22,651 bases of DNA from contig JAWWBR010000050.1 of the NCBI GenBank assembly GCA_033720855.1, positions 1-22,651 on the forward strand, read 5' to 3'. The notes below the pieces were generated by a model. That model worked only from the letters and a program-made list of their open reading frames with translations, ran no database searches and was not told the origin of the DNA. Origin of the DNA: SMXQ01 sp033720855 (GTDB lineage Bacteria; Pseudomonadota; Alphaproteobacteria; SMXQ01). Positions 16,158 to 22,651 of this stretch are shown piece after piece (the stretch's first letter is position 1; every line of letters starts with the position of its first letter). The position numbers were made by a program, and so were the translations under genes.

Positions 16158-18461
16158 ATGAACAAGATGATATCGCCAAAGGATTTCGAGATTTCCCGCC
16201 GCGGCCTGCTCCAGGGCGCCGGCGCCCTGGTGGTCAGCGCCGCCGGGTCGACGGTGGCGTCCGGCAAGGCCAAGGCCAAGGCCTTCGGCGCCAAGGTCAA
16301 GCCGCCCCTGCACCCGACCGAGCTCGACAGCTTCATCGCCGTCGGCGCCGACGGCCGGGTCACCGCCTTCTTCGGCAAGATGGACATGGGCCAGGGCGTC
16401 GATGTCGCCATCAGCCAGATCGTCGCCGAGGAGCTCGACGTCGCCTACGAAAAGGTCACCACCGTGATGTCGGATACCGGCACCAGCGTCAACCAGGGCG
16501 GGGCGTCGGGCTCCTTCGCCATCAAGCGCGGCGGCCACGCCATGCGCTTTATTGCCGCCGAGGCCCGCCGGGTCCTGGTGGAAGAGGCGGCCCGCCGCCT
16601 CGGCGTCAAGGCGTCGAGCCTCGCCGTCGATGACGGCGTCGTCAGCGTCAAGGGCAATCCGCGCAAGAAGATCACTTACGCCGAGATCCTGCGCGGCAAC
16701 TACTTCGACCACAAGCTCAAGTGGAACAAGAAGCTGGGCAACCGGCTGTTCTCCTCGGGCAAGGCCAAGCCCAAGAGCTACAAGGAGTACAAGGTGGTCG
16801 GCAAGCCCTTCCCGCGGGTCGATGTCGCGGGCAAGGTGTTCGGCACCACCGACTTCGTCACCGACGTCAAGGTGCCGGGCATGGTCCACGCCCGGGTGAT
16901 CCATCCCGACAAGGCCGGGGCCCGCGCCAAGAGTGTCGATGCGTCCTCGATCAAGCACATCAAGGGCGCCCGGGTGGTCCACAAGAAGGACTTCCTGGCG
17001 GTCGTGGCCGACACCGAATGGGACGCCATCCAGGCGGCCGACAGCCTGAAGGTCGACTGGACGCCCGGCAAGAAGCCGTTCTCCAAGCAGGAGGACCTTT
17101 ACGACCACATCCGCAAGGCGCCGGTCGTCAAGGCCGAGACCAAGGTCAAGAAGGGCGATGTGGATGCGGCGCTCAAGGGTGCGGCCAAGGTGGTCGAGGC
17201 GGAATACGAGTTCCCCTTCCAGTCCCATGCCTCCATGGGGCCGGCCTGCGCCGTGGTCGATGCCACCTCGGACCCGGTGATGTTGTGGACGGGCTCCCAG
17301 AAGTCCCATTACACGGCCGAGGGGGTCGAACGCATCCTCAAGCTCAAGCCGGGCAGCGTCCGCGGCGTCTGGGTCCCCGGTCCGGGGTCCTACGGGCGCA
17401 ACGACGCCGGCGATGCCGCCATGCAGGCGGCGGTGCTGAGCAAGGAGCTGGGCAAGCCGGTGCGGGTCCAGGGCATGCGCCACGAAGGCACCGCCTGGGA
17501 TCCCAAGAACCCGGCAAGCGTGCATATGTGCCGCGCGGGCATCGATGCCCAGGGCAACGTCATCGCCTACGAGTTCATGTCCAAGGCCTTCGACCGCCAG
17601 GACGTGCGGTCCAACGAATCCAAGCCCAGGGACAACCTGGCGGGCCAGGCGCTTGGCGTCAAACTGAAGCCGAGGAAGTTCTTCCGCGAGCCCGAGGATA
17701 TCTACGACATCCCCTCCCGGCGCCTCGGCTGGAAGGTGATCCCGCCGTTCCTCGACCGCTATTCGCCGCTCAGGACCTCGCATCTGCGCGATCCCATCGG
17801 GCCGCAGATCCATTTCGCCGCCGACCAGTTCCATGACGAGGTGGCCGAGGCGGCGGGGATGGACCCGGTGGAATACCGCCTCAAGTACCTGAAGAACCCC
17901 CGCGACCGCCATCTCGTCAAGCTGGCGGCGGAAAAGTCCGGCTGGCAGAAGCGGGTCGGGTCCAACAAGGGGCAGGGCGGCAAGACCACCCTCACCGGCC
18001 GCGGCATCGGCTACGCCCTGCGTTCGGGATGCCGCATCGCCATCGTCGCCGACGTCGAGGTCGACACGCGGAGCGGAAAGATCTGGGCGCGCAAATTCAC
18101 CGTGGCCCATGATCTCGGCCTGATCATCAATCCCGACGGGCTGGTCCGGTGCATCCACGGCAACGTGGGCATGGCGCTGAGCCGCATCCTCTACGAAGAG
18201 GTCAACTTCGACGAGGAGATGGTGACCAGCGTCGATTGGGCGACCTACCCGATCGTCGAAAGCCCCGACGCGCCGGAGGAGATCGACGTCATCCTGGTCA
18301 ACCGCCCCGAGAAGGCGCCCCAGGGTGCGGGCGAAGGCTCGACCCGGCCGGTGTCGGGCGCGGTGGCCAACGCCTTCTACGACGCCACCGGCGTGCGCTT
18401 GCGCCGCGCGCCGCTGACGCCGGAACGCGTCAAGGCGGCCCTGGCCGCGGGCAGAGGATAA
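16158..18461 (+). CDS. Molybdenum hydroxylase large subunit, xanthine dehydrogenase family, Tat-exported
   Basis: The 767-residue protein opens with a twin-arginine signal: SRRGLLQG at 13-20 then a hydrophobic ALVVSAAG stretch, followed by a lysine/alanine-rich linker. The hydroxylase core follows: KMDMGQGVDVAISQIVAEEL, NQGGASGSFAIKRGG, PGPGSYGRNDAGDAAMQA, LRTSHLRDPIGPQIHFA, and catalytic Glu726 in QGAGEGSTRPVSG. It would act in the periplasm or on the inner-membrane outer face. IorB- and aldehyde-oxidase-type relatives hydroxylate N-heterocycles or oxidise aldehydes. GGGAGGG lies 7 nt before the ATG, 14 nt after the small-subunit stop. No cytochrome domain or third subunit is in the window. 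The electron acceptor is unknown. Confidence 0.92.
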   Translation: MNKMISPKDFEISRRGLLQGAGALVVSAAGSTVASGKAKAKAFGAKVKPPLHPTELDSFIAVGADGRVTAFFGKMDMGQGVDVAISQIVAEELDVAYEKVTTVMSDTGTSVNQGGASGSFAIKRGGHAMRFIAAEARRVLVEEAARRLGVKASSLAVDDGVVSVKGNPRKKITYAEILRGNYFDHKLKWNKKLGNRLFSSGKAKPKSYKEYKVVGKPFPRVDVAGKVFGTTDFVTDVKVPGMVHARVIHPDKAGARAKSVDASSIKHIKGARVVHKKDFLAVVADTEWDAIQAADSLKVDWTPGKKPFSKQEDLYDHIRKAPVVKAETKVKKGDVDAALKGAAKVVEAEYEFPFQSHASMGPACAVVDATSDPVMLWTGSQKSHYTAEGVERILKLKPGSVRGVWVPGPGSYGRNDAGDAAMQAAVLSKELGKPVRVQGMRHEGTAWDPKNPASVHMCRAGIDAQGNVIAYEFMSKAFDRQDVRSNESKPRDNLAGQALGVKLKPRKFFREPEDIYDIPSRRLGWKVIPPFLDRYSPLRTSHLRDPIGPQIHFAADQFHDEVAEAAGMDPVEYRLKYLKNPRDRHLVKLAAEKSGWQKRVGSNKGQGGKTTLTGRGIGYALRSGCRIAIVADVEVDTRSGKIWARKFTVAHDLGLIINPDGLVRCIHGNVGMALSRILYEEVNFDEEMVTSVDWATYPIVESPDAPEEIDVILVNRPEKAPQGAGEGSTRPVSGAVANAFYDATGVRLRRAPLTPERVKAALAAGRG

Positions 18462-18481
18462 GGCAGCAGCATAAGCTGTCG

Positions 18482-18513
18482 ACGGCGGGCCTTCGGGCCC
18501 GCCGTTTCTTTTT
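18482..18513 (+). terminator. Rho-independent terminator with UUCG loop
   Basis: ACGGCGGGCC (18482-18491) pairs perfectly with GGCCCGCCGT (18496-18505) around a TTCG tetraloop, followed by TTTCTTTTT (18505-18513). It lies 20 nt behind the large-subunit stop and is the clearest terminator in the window, closing the Tat-type hydroxylase operon. Confidence 0.95.
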
Positions 18514-18564
18514 CCGTATTCCCGGCTATCCTCGGCGGCCCACGGAACCGAACGGAGGGAGCCC

Positions 18565-19374
18565 TTGGCGACGGCACGAATTCGCGGCGCGGCCTGCGTC
18601 TATGAGGTGACGGGCGCGGGCCCGCCCCTGGTGCTGATCCATTCGATCGGCCTCTCCACGCGCGAGGGCTGGCGCGAACAGGTGCCGGTGCTCGCCCGCG
18701 ACCACCGCGTGGTTGCTTACGACATCCGCGGCCTGGGCGAATCCGAGGCCGGCGACGAACCCTTGGGTGTCGAGACCTTCGCGAAGGACCTCGGCGCCCT
18801 GATGGATCATCTGGAGATTCCGAGCGCCGCCCTGATGGGCGTGTCCCTGGGCGGCTTCGTCGCCCAGGCGTTTACCTGCGCGTATCCTGCGCGCGTCTCG
18901 GCGCTCATCCTGGTGTCCACCGCCTGCCGCATCGCCGAGGGCAACACGGGCGCAAGGGCTGAGCGCAACGCCGCGATTCGCAAGGCCGGCATGGCGGTCG
19001 CCGCCGGGCGCCAGCTGGAGACCCACTTCGCCGAGGACTTCCGCGCCGCCAACCCGCAAGTCATGGCCTGGTACCGGGCGCACTACTGCGCCAACGATCC
19101 CGAGAGCTACATCGCCGTCATGGAGGATCTGGGCCGCTTCGATTATTGCGGGCGGATTGCCGCCATCCGGTGCCCGACCCTGGTCATCGCCGGCGGCGCC
19201 GACACCGGGCCGGTCGCCGGCGCGGTGCCCTTGGAAAACGCCAGGATCCTCTGCGACCGCATCCCGGCCGCGCGCCTTGAAATCATTGAAAACGCCCATC
19301 ACTATCCCCAGATCGAAAAACCGGAGGCCTTCAACCGCGCGGTCGCGGCGTTCCTCGCCGAGGCCGGGGCTTGA
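18565..19374 (+). CDS. Alpha/beta hydrolase, 3-oxoadipate enol-lactonase-like
   Basis: The 269-residue protein has the alpha/beta hydrolase marks: PLVLIHSIGLS (oxyanion region) at about 21-31, YDIRGLGES, nucleophile Ser94 in GVSLGG, Asp213 in AGGADTG, and His245 or His246 in NAHHYPQI. It is similar in outline to PcaD-type enol-lactonases and to NicD-type deformylases, but motifs alone do not separate them. The TTG start at 18565 has GGAGGG 5 nt upstream. It comes just after the strong terminator, so it has its own promoter, which I cannot point to. The msrB gene follows 26 nt later. The role is probably hydrolysis of a lactone, ester or amide (inference). Confidence 0.82.
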   Translation: MATARIRGAACVYEVTGAGPPLVLIHSIGLSTREGWREQVPVLARDHRVVAYDIRGLGESEAGDEPLGVETFAKDLGALMDHLEIPSAALMGVSLGGFVAQAFTCAYPARVSALILVSTACRIAEGNTGARAERNAAIRKAGMAVAAGRQLETHFAEDFRAANPQVMAWYRAHYCANDPESYIAVMEDLGRFDYCGRIAAIRCPTLVIAGGADTGPVAGAVPLENARILCDRIPAARLEIIENAHHYPQIEKPEAFNRAVAAFLAEAGA

Positions 19375-19400
19375 GGCCGATGCCAAGGAAAGGCGGAGAC

Positions 19401-19802
19401 ATGGCGGAGAAGATCACCAAGACGGAGGCCGAGTGGCGCGCCCAGCTCTCGGACGAGGAATACCACGTGACGCGCGAGAAGGGCACCGAGCGCGCCTTCA
19501 CCGGGCGCTACCACGACTGCCACGACAAGGGCACCTATGCCTGCGTCTGCTGCGGCGAGCCCTTGTTTTCGTCCATTGATAAGTTCGACTCCGGCACCGG
19601 CTGGCCCAGCTTCACCCAGCCCGTCAGCCAGGACGCGCTGGCGGCGGAGGAGGACAATTCCTTCTTCATGCGCCGCACCGAGGTGCTGTGCGCCCGCTGC
19701 GATGCCCATCTCGGCCACGTCTTTCCCGACGGGCCCAAGCCGACCGGCCTGCGCTACTGCATCAACTCGGCCTCGCTCAAGCTGGACAAGGACGGGGAAT
19801 AG
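19401..19802 (+). CDS. msrB: Peptide-methionine (R)-S-oxide reductase MsrB
   Basis: The 133-residue protein has all MsrB marks: zinc-binding Cys48 and Cys51 (CVCC) and Cys97 and Cys100 (CARC), DSGTGWPSF at 63-71, HLGHVFPDGP, and catalytic Cys120 in RYCINSASL. It reduces R-methionine sulfoxide in damaged proteins. No signal peptide is present, so it acts in the cytoplasm. The ATG at 19401 has GGCGGAG upstream, and earlier in-frame starts overlap the alpha/beta hydrolase end. It is a housekeeping repair gene sharing a transcript with that hydrolase, and faces the DUF4170 gene 18 bp away. Confidence 0.96.
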   Translation: MAEKITKTEAEWRAQLSDEEYHVTREKGTERAFTGRYHDCHDKGTYACVCCGEPLFSSIDKFDSGTGWPSFTQPVSQDALAAEEDNSFFMRRTEVLCARCDAHLGHVFPDGPKPTGLRYCINSASLKLDKDGE

Positions 19803-19820
19803 GCCGGCCGCCGCCGCCCC

Positions 19821-20066
19821 TCAGGCCTCCTGATCCGGGTCCAGCAGCCTGTGCAGATGGACGATGAAGTACCGCATCCGGGCATCGTCCTGGGTGCGGA
19901 AGGCGGCCGCCTGCCAGGCGTCGTGGGCCGAGGCGTAATCGGGGAAGATGCCGACGATGTCGAGCGCCTCCAGGTCATCGAATTGCGCGCGTTCGCCGGC
20001 CTTCAGCGTGCCGCCGAACACCAGGTGAAGAAGCTGATCGGGTTCCCGTGGGGTGTCGTCGCTCAT
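19821..20066 (-). CDS. DUF4170 family small protein
   Basis: The 81-residue protein matches the DUF4170 pattern in memory: QLLHLVFGGTL near residue 10, DIVGIFPDYASAHDAWQAAA, and a C-terminal MRYFIVHLHRLLDP. The function is unknown. The family is mainly alphaproteobacterial, which supports the organism call. The ATG at 20066 has AAGGAGAG 6 nt upstream, while an upstream ATG at 20117 has no comparable site and adds non-family residues. It is transcribed alone on the minus strand, convergent with msrB and divergent from the TauE gene. No catalytic motif is seen. Confidence 0.85.
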   Translation of the reverse strand: MSDDTPREPDQLLHLVFGGTLKAGERAQFDDLEALDIVGIFPDYASAHDAWQAAAFRTQDDARMRYFIVHLHRLLDPDQEA

Positions 20067-20241
20067 CGCCGCTCTCCTTTCGGGCACGTCGCCGCCGATG
20101 GCTGTGGCCTCGCGCATGCTCCTATCACAGCCGGCTTTCCTTGGCGAGCCGGGGCGCCCTTGACGGCGGCCCCGGCTTGGGGCTTATGACCGGCGGATAC
20201 CGCCCAGCGTCCGATACCGCCATCCATCATAGCCCCCGCCC

Positions 20242-21066
20242 GTGGACCCGTCCCTCATCCCCATCCTCCTAGGCCTTGCCGCGACCGGCGCCGTCGCCGG
20301 GCTGATCGCCGGGCTGTTCGGCGTCGGCGGCGGCATCGTCATCGTGCCGGCGCTCTATTACATCGCCGGCTTCCTCGGCGTCGCCGAGGCCGTGCGCATG
20401 CACGTCGCCGTGGGCACCTCGCTGGCGGTGATCGTGGTCGCCGCCAGCGCCTCGGTGCTGACCCATTGGCGGCTCGGGGCGGTCGACGCCCCGGTCCTCA
20501 GGTCCTACGGCCCCGGGGTCTTCACCGGCGTCATCGCCGGCACCGCGATTTCCGCCTTCGTCCCCGGAGCGGTGCTGACCGCGGTCTTCGCCGCGATCGC
20601 CCTGGCGGTCGCCATCAACATGGCGACGGGCGAGCCGCGCCGCAGGCTGGGGGCCGAGCTGCCCGGGCCCGGCGTCACCGGGGCGCTCGGCGCGTTCACC
20701 GGAATGATCTCGACCATGTCCGGCATCGGCGGCGGCGCCATGACCATCGCCATCCTGACCCTCTATTCCCGTCCCATCCATATCGCCGTCGGCACCGCCG
20801 CGGCGGTCGGCGTCATCGTCGCCGCGCCCGGCGCCCTCGGCTTCCTCGCCATCGGCTGGGGGGCGGCGGGTCTGCCGCCGGCGAGCGCCGGCTATGTCAA
20901 CCTGGTGGGCTTCGCGGTGATCGCGCCGCTGACGGCGATCAGCGCCCCCATCGGCGCGCGCCTCGCCCACCGGCTGCCGCGGCGGGCGCTCGCCCGGGCC
21001 TTCGCCGTGCTGCTGGCGGCCGCGGCGCTGCGCATGATCTGGGGCCTGGCGGCGGGCGACGCCTAG
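20242..21066 (+). CDS. Sulfite exporter TauE/SafE family permease
   Basis: The 274-residue protein has about eight hydrophobic segments and the two glycine-rich repeat motifs of the family: AGLIAGLFGVGGGIVIVPAL at 19-38 and STMSGIGGGAMTIAILTLY in the second half. The family moves sulfite, sulfoacetate, taurine-derived ions and other organic anions across the inner membrane. The GTG at 20242 is the start because a TAG stop lies 9 nt upstream in frame and TM1 begins at once. No clear ribosome site precedes it, so translation may be weak or leaderless. The substrate is unknown. It could export a product of the nearby catabolic genes (inference). Confidence 0.88.
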   Translation: MDPSLIPILLGLAATGAVAGLIAGLFGVGGGIVIVPALYYIAGFLGVAEAVRMHVAVGTSLAVIVVAASASVLTHWRLGAVDAPVLRSYGPGVFTGVIAGTAISAFVPGAVLTAVFAAIALAVAINMATGEPRRRLGAELPGPGVTGALGAFTGMISTMSGIGGGAMTIAILTLYSRPIHIAVGTAAAVGVIVAAPGALGFLAIGWGAAGLPPASAGYVNLVGFAVIAPLTAISAPIGARLAHRLPRRALARAFAVLLAAAALRMIWGLAAGDA

Positions 21067-21086
21067 CCGGCGGCGGGCGCGCTCGG

Positions 21087-21098
21087 GGCGCATGCGCC
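21087..21098. repeat. 12-bp perfect palindrome before the racemase-superfamily genes
   Basis: GGCGCATGCGCC is a perfect 12-bp palindrome in the 91-bp gap between the TauE gene and the next operon, about 60 nt before the ATG. It could be a regulator site. Chance is possible in GC-rich sequence. Confidence 0.3.
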
Positions 21099-21157
21099 TG
21101 TTGTGCTTGGGCCCGATCTGGGCGATTGTGGGGCAAAGACAAAACGGGAGGACGCCC

Positions 21158-21895
21158 ATGGACTGGAACCGCATCCACGGCCATCGCGCGCGCATCGGCT
21201 ACACGGTCGCCGCCGTCACCACCGAGGTCTACCCCATCGACTGGTACCGCATCGTGCCGGACGGGGTCTCGCTGATGATGATCACGCTGCCCTTGGGCGA
21301 CCGCTCCAAGGAGGATGTGGAGAAGTGCTACGCCATCTCCATCGAGGCCGCCCATACCATGGCGCGGGCCGGCGCCGACCTGGTCCTGCTGGGCGGCCTG
21401 CCGATCAACATCTCCAAGGGCGACGACACGGTGGAGGGGCTGATGGCCAAGCTGGAGGGCGAGATCGGCGTCAAGATGTCGTGCTCGGCCCTGGCCCAGG
21501 TGCGCGCCTTCGCCGCCTTGGGCTCGAAGAAGGTGGCCACCGTCCACCCCTTCCTCGACGACCAGAACCCGCGCCATGAGCGCACCATCCGCGACTTCTT
21601 CGGCCTCGAGCCGGTGGGCGTTCATGCCGGGGGCTCCAACCTGGTCGAGCTCGGCAAGCTGGCGCCGGCCAGCGCTCTGGAATGGGGGCGCGCCGCGGCG
21701 GCCGCCTACCCCGATGCCGACACCATCTATTTCGGCTGTCCCCATTGGACGGTGATCGACGCGATCGGGCCGCTCGAGGACGAGTTCGGCGTCAATGTCA
21801 TGACCTCGCTGCAGGCGATCGCCTGGGACGCCATGCGCCAGACCGGGGTCGAGGACCGCATCGAAGGCTTCGGCCGCCTGCTGCGGGAATTCTAG
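21158..21895 (+). CDS. Asp/Glu racemase superfamily protein, maleate isomerase / arylmalonate decarboxylase-like
   Basis: The 245-residue protein has the two-domain superfamily layout. The first-half active site reads ADLVLLGGLPINI with Gly79-Gly80 where maleate isomerases have a Cys. The second-half site is IYFGCPHWTVIDAI with Cys194 kept. Gly then Cys is the arrangement of arylmalonate decarboxylase, so a decarboxylase or one-base reaction is more likely than cis-trans isomerisation (inference). GGGAGG lies 7 nt before the ATG at 21158, and the open frame further upstream is not used. The ending EGFGRLLREF is almost the same as in the next gene, 21 bp away, so the two are tandem paralogues in one operon. 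Confidence 0.82.
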   Translation: MDWNRIHGHRARIGYTVAAVTTEVYPIDWYRIVPDGVSLMMITLPLGDRSKEDVEKCYAISIEAAHTMARAGADLVLLGGLPINISKGDDTVEGLMAKLEGEIGVKMSCSALAQVRAFAALGSKKVATVHPFLDDQNPRHERTIRDFFGLEPVGVHAGGSNLVELGKLAPASALEWGRAAAAAYPDADTIYFGCPHWTVIDAIGPLEDEFGVNVMTSLQAIAWDAMRQTGVEDRIEGFGRLLREF

Positions 21896-21916
21896 GGAGC
21901 AAGGGAGGACACCCAG

Positions 21917-22642
21917 ATGTACGGATACCGCGCCCGCATCGGCTACTGCTCGCCGCCGGTGGTCACCGAGGTCTTCGTCTACGAGTTCTACAAGATGGTG
22001 CCGGACGGCGTGACGCTGCTGCTGACCACGCTCGAGGTCGGCCTCGAATACAGCCAGCAGGCGTTCGACGGCAGCTTCGACCGCTCGCTGGAGGCGGCCA
22101 AGTACATGGCCGGCGCCGGCGCCGACGTGGTGGTGCTGGGGGGCAACCCGGTCAACCAGTCGCGCGGCATCGAGAACCTGCCCGGCATCTGCGAGGACCT
22201 CGCCGCAGAGATCGGCACCAAGGTGGTGGCCTCGACCCTGTGCCAGAGGGAGGCGATGGAGAAGCTCGGCGTCAAGAAGGTGGCCTCGGCCCATGCCTCC
22301 GGCTCCCAGCACGACGAGCGCCACGCGCAGCAGATGAAGAACATGGGGTTCGAATCGATCGGCGTCGCCTCGCTCGAGGGCTACAAGCTCTTGGGTTACG
22401 GCAAGATCCCGACCGAGGCCGCCTTCGACATCGCCAAGCAGCTGAAGGACGCCCATCCCGAGGCCGACTGCATCCACCTCGCGTCCGCCCATTGGCCGAC
22501 GGCCCATGCCATCGACCGCATCGAGGAGGAGCTCGGCGTTTCCGTGATGAACTCCCAACAGGCGATCGTCTGGAAGGCGCTCAGGACCGCCGGCATCACC
22601 GAGCCGATCGAGGGCTTCGGCCGGCTGTTCCGCGAATTCTAG
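21917..22642 (+). CDS. Asp/Glu racemase superfamily protein, paralogue lacking both catalytic cysteines
   Basis: The 241-residue protein resembles its neighbour in layout and motifs: RARIGY at the start, ADVVVLGGNPVN with Gly75-Gly76, KVASAHASGSQHDERH, and EGFGRLFREF at the end. At the second site it reads IHLASAHWPTAHAI, with Ser190 where the partner has Cys194. Neither classic catalytic cysteine is therefore in place. It may be a non-catalytic partner in a heterodimer, or use other residues. GGGAGG lies 8 nt before the ATG. The stop is 9 nt from the window edge, so further operon genes cannot be seen. The superfamily is fairly sure; activity is not. Confidence 0.8.
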   Translation: MYGYRARIGYCSPPVVTEVFVYEFYKMVPDGVTLLLTTLEVGLEYSQQAFDGSFDRSLEAAKYMAGAGADVVVLGGNPVNQSRGIENLPGICEDLAAEIGTKVVASTLCQREAMEKLGVKKVASAHASGSQHDERHAQQMKNMGFESIGVASLEGYKLLGYGKIPTEAAFDIAKQLKDAHPEADCIHLASAHWPTAHAIDRIEEELGVSVMNSQQAIVWKALRTAGITEPIEGFGRLFREF

Positions 22643-22651
22643 GGCTAAGGA

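Noticed and set aside
16140..18158. 672-codon minus-strand frame
   Set aside because: It is the shadow of the Tat-type hydroxylase large subunit, with no motif or ribosome site.
19803..19820. Terminator between msrB and DUF4170
   Set aside because: The 18-bp GC-rich gap has no stem followed by a T run on either strand.
21158..22642. Naming the pair maleate isomerase (NicE)
   Set aside because: Maleate isomerase needs a cysteine in each half. The first gene has only the second cysteine and the second gene has neither.

Overview
This is a very GC-rich window with tightly packed genes. It suggests an alphaproteobacterium, probably Rhodospirillales-like. The reasons are the codon bias, a DUF4170 gene (a family I know mainly from Alphaproteobacteria), twin-arginine signals on periplasmic proteins, and many solute-uptake and ring-degradation type genes. 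I see no rRNA, tRNA, CRISPR array, transposase or phage gene.

Layout. (1) Positions 1-5336, minus strand: an operon of a Tat-type TctC/Bug binding protein, TctB and TctA (a tripartite tricarboxylate transporter), a LigI-like amidohydrolase and an LVIVD beta-propeller protein cut by the window edge. It reads as uptake of an organic acid followed by hydrolysis. (2) A 362-bp divergent spacer. (3) 5699-10924, plus strand: a PanE-like reductase, two adjacent fumarylacetoacetate-hydrolase-family enzymes (the first close to fumarylpyruvate hydrolase), a secreted cyclophilin, a ModA-like protein without a signal peptide, and a threonine-synthase-like PLP enzyme. (4) 10921-13565, minus strand: a two-subunit molybdenum hydroxylase without an export signal. 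Its large-subunit stop codon overlaps the stop of the PLP enzyme. (5) 13734-15404, plus strand: a split XdhC (N- and C-domain genes) and a MocA-like cytidylyltransferase, which mature the molybdenum cofactor. (6) 15667-18461, plus strand: a second two-subunit molybdenum hydroxylase whose large subunit carries a Tat signal, closed by a strong UUCG terminator. (7) 18565-21066: alpha/beta hydrolase, MsrB, DUF4170 (minus strand) and a TauE/SafE permease. (8) 21158-22642: two tandem Asp/Glu-racemase-superfamily proteins (maleate isomerase / arylmalonate decarboxylase group) that differ at the catalytic cysteine sites.

How the genes may work together (inference): the window looks like a catabolic neighbourhood for aromatic or N-heteroaromatic acids. 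Molybdenum hydroxylases would hydroxylate the ring, and their cofactor is finished by XdhC and MocA. FAH-family and alpha/beta hydrolases would cut ring-cleavage products, and the racemase-superfamily pair could act on a C4 or malonate-type acid. No ring-cleavage dioxygenase and no transcription factor lies inside the window, so the substrate cannot be fixed from this sequence alone.
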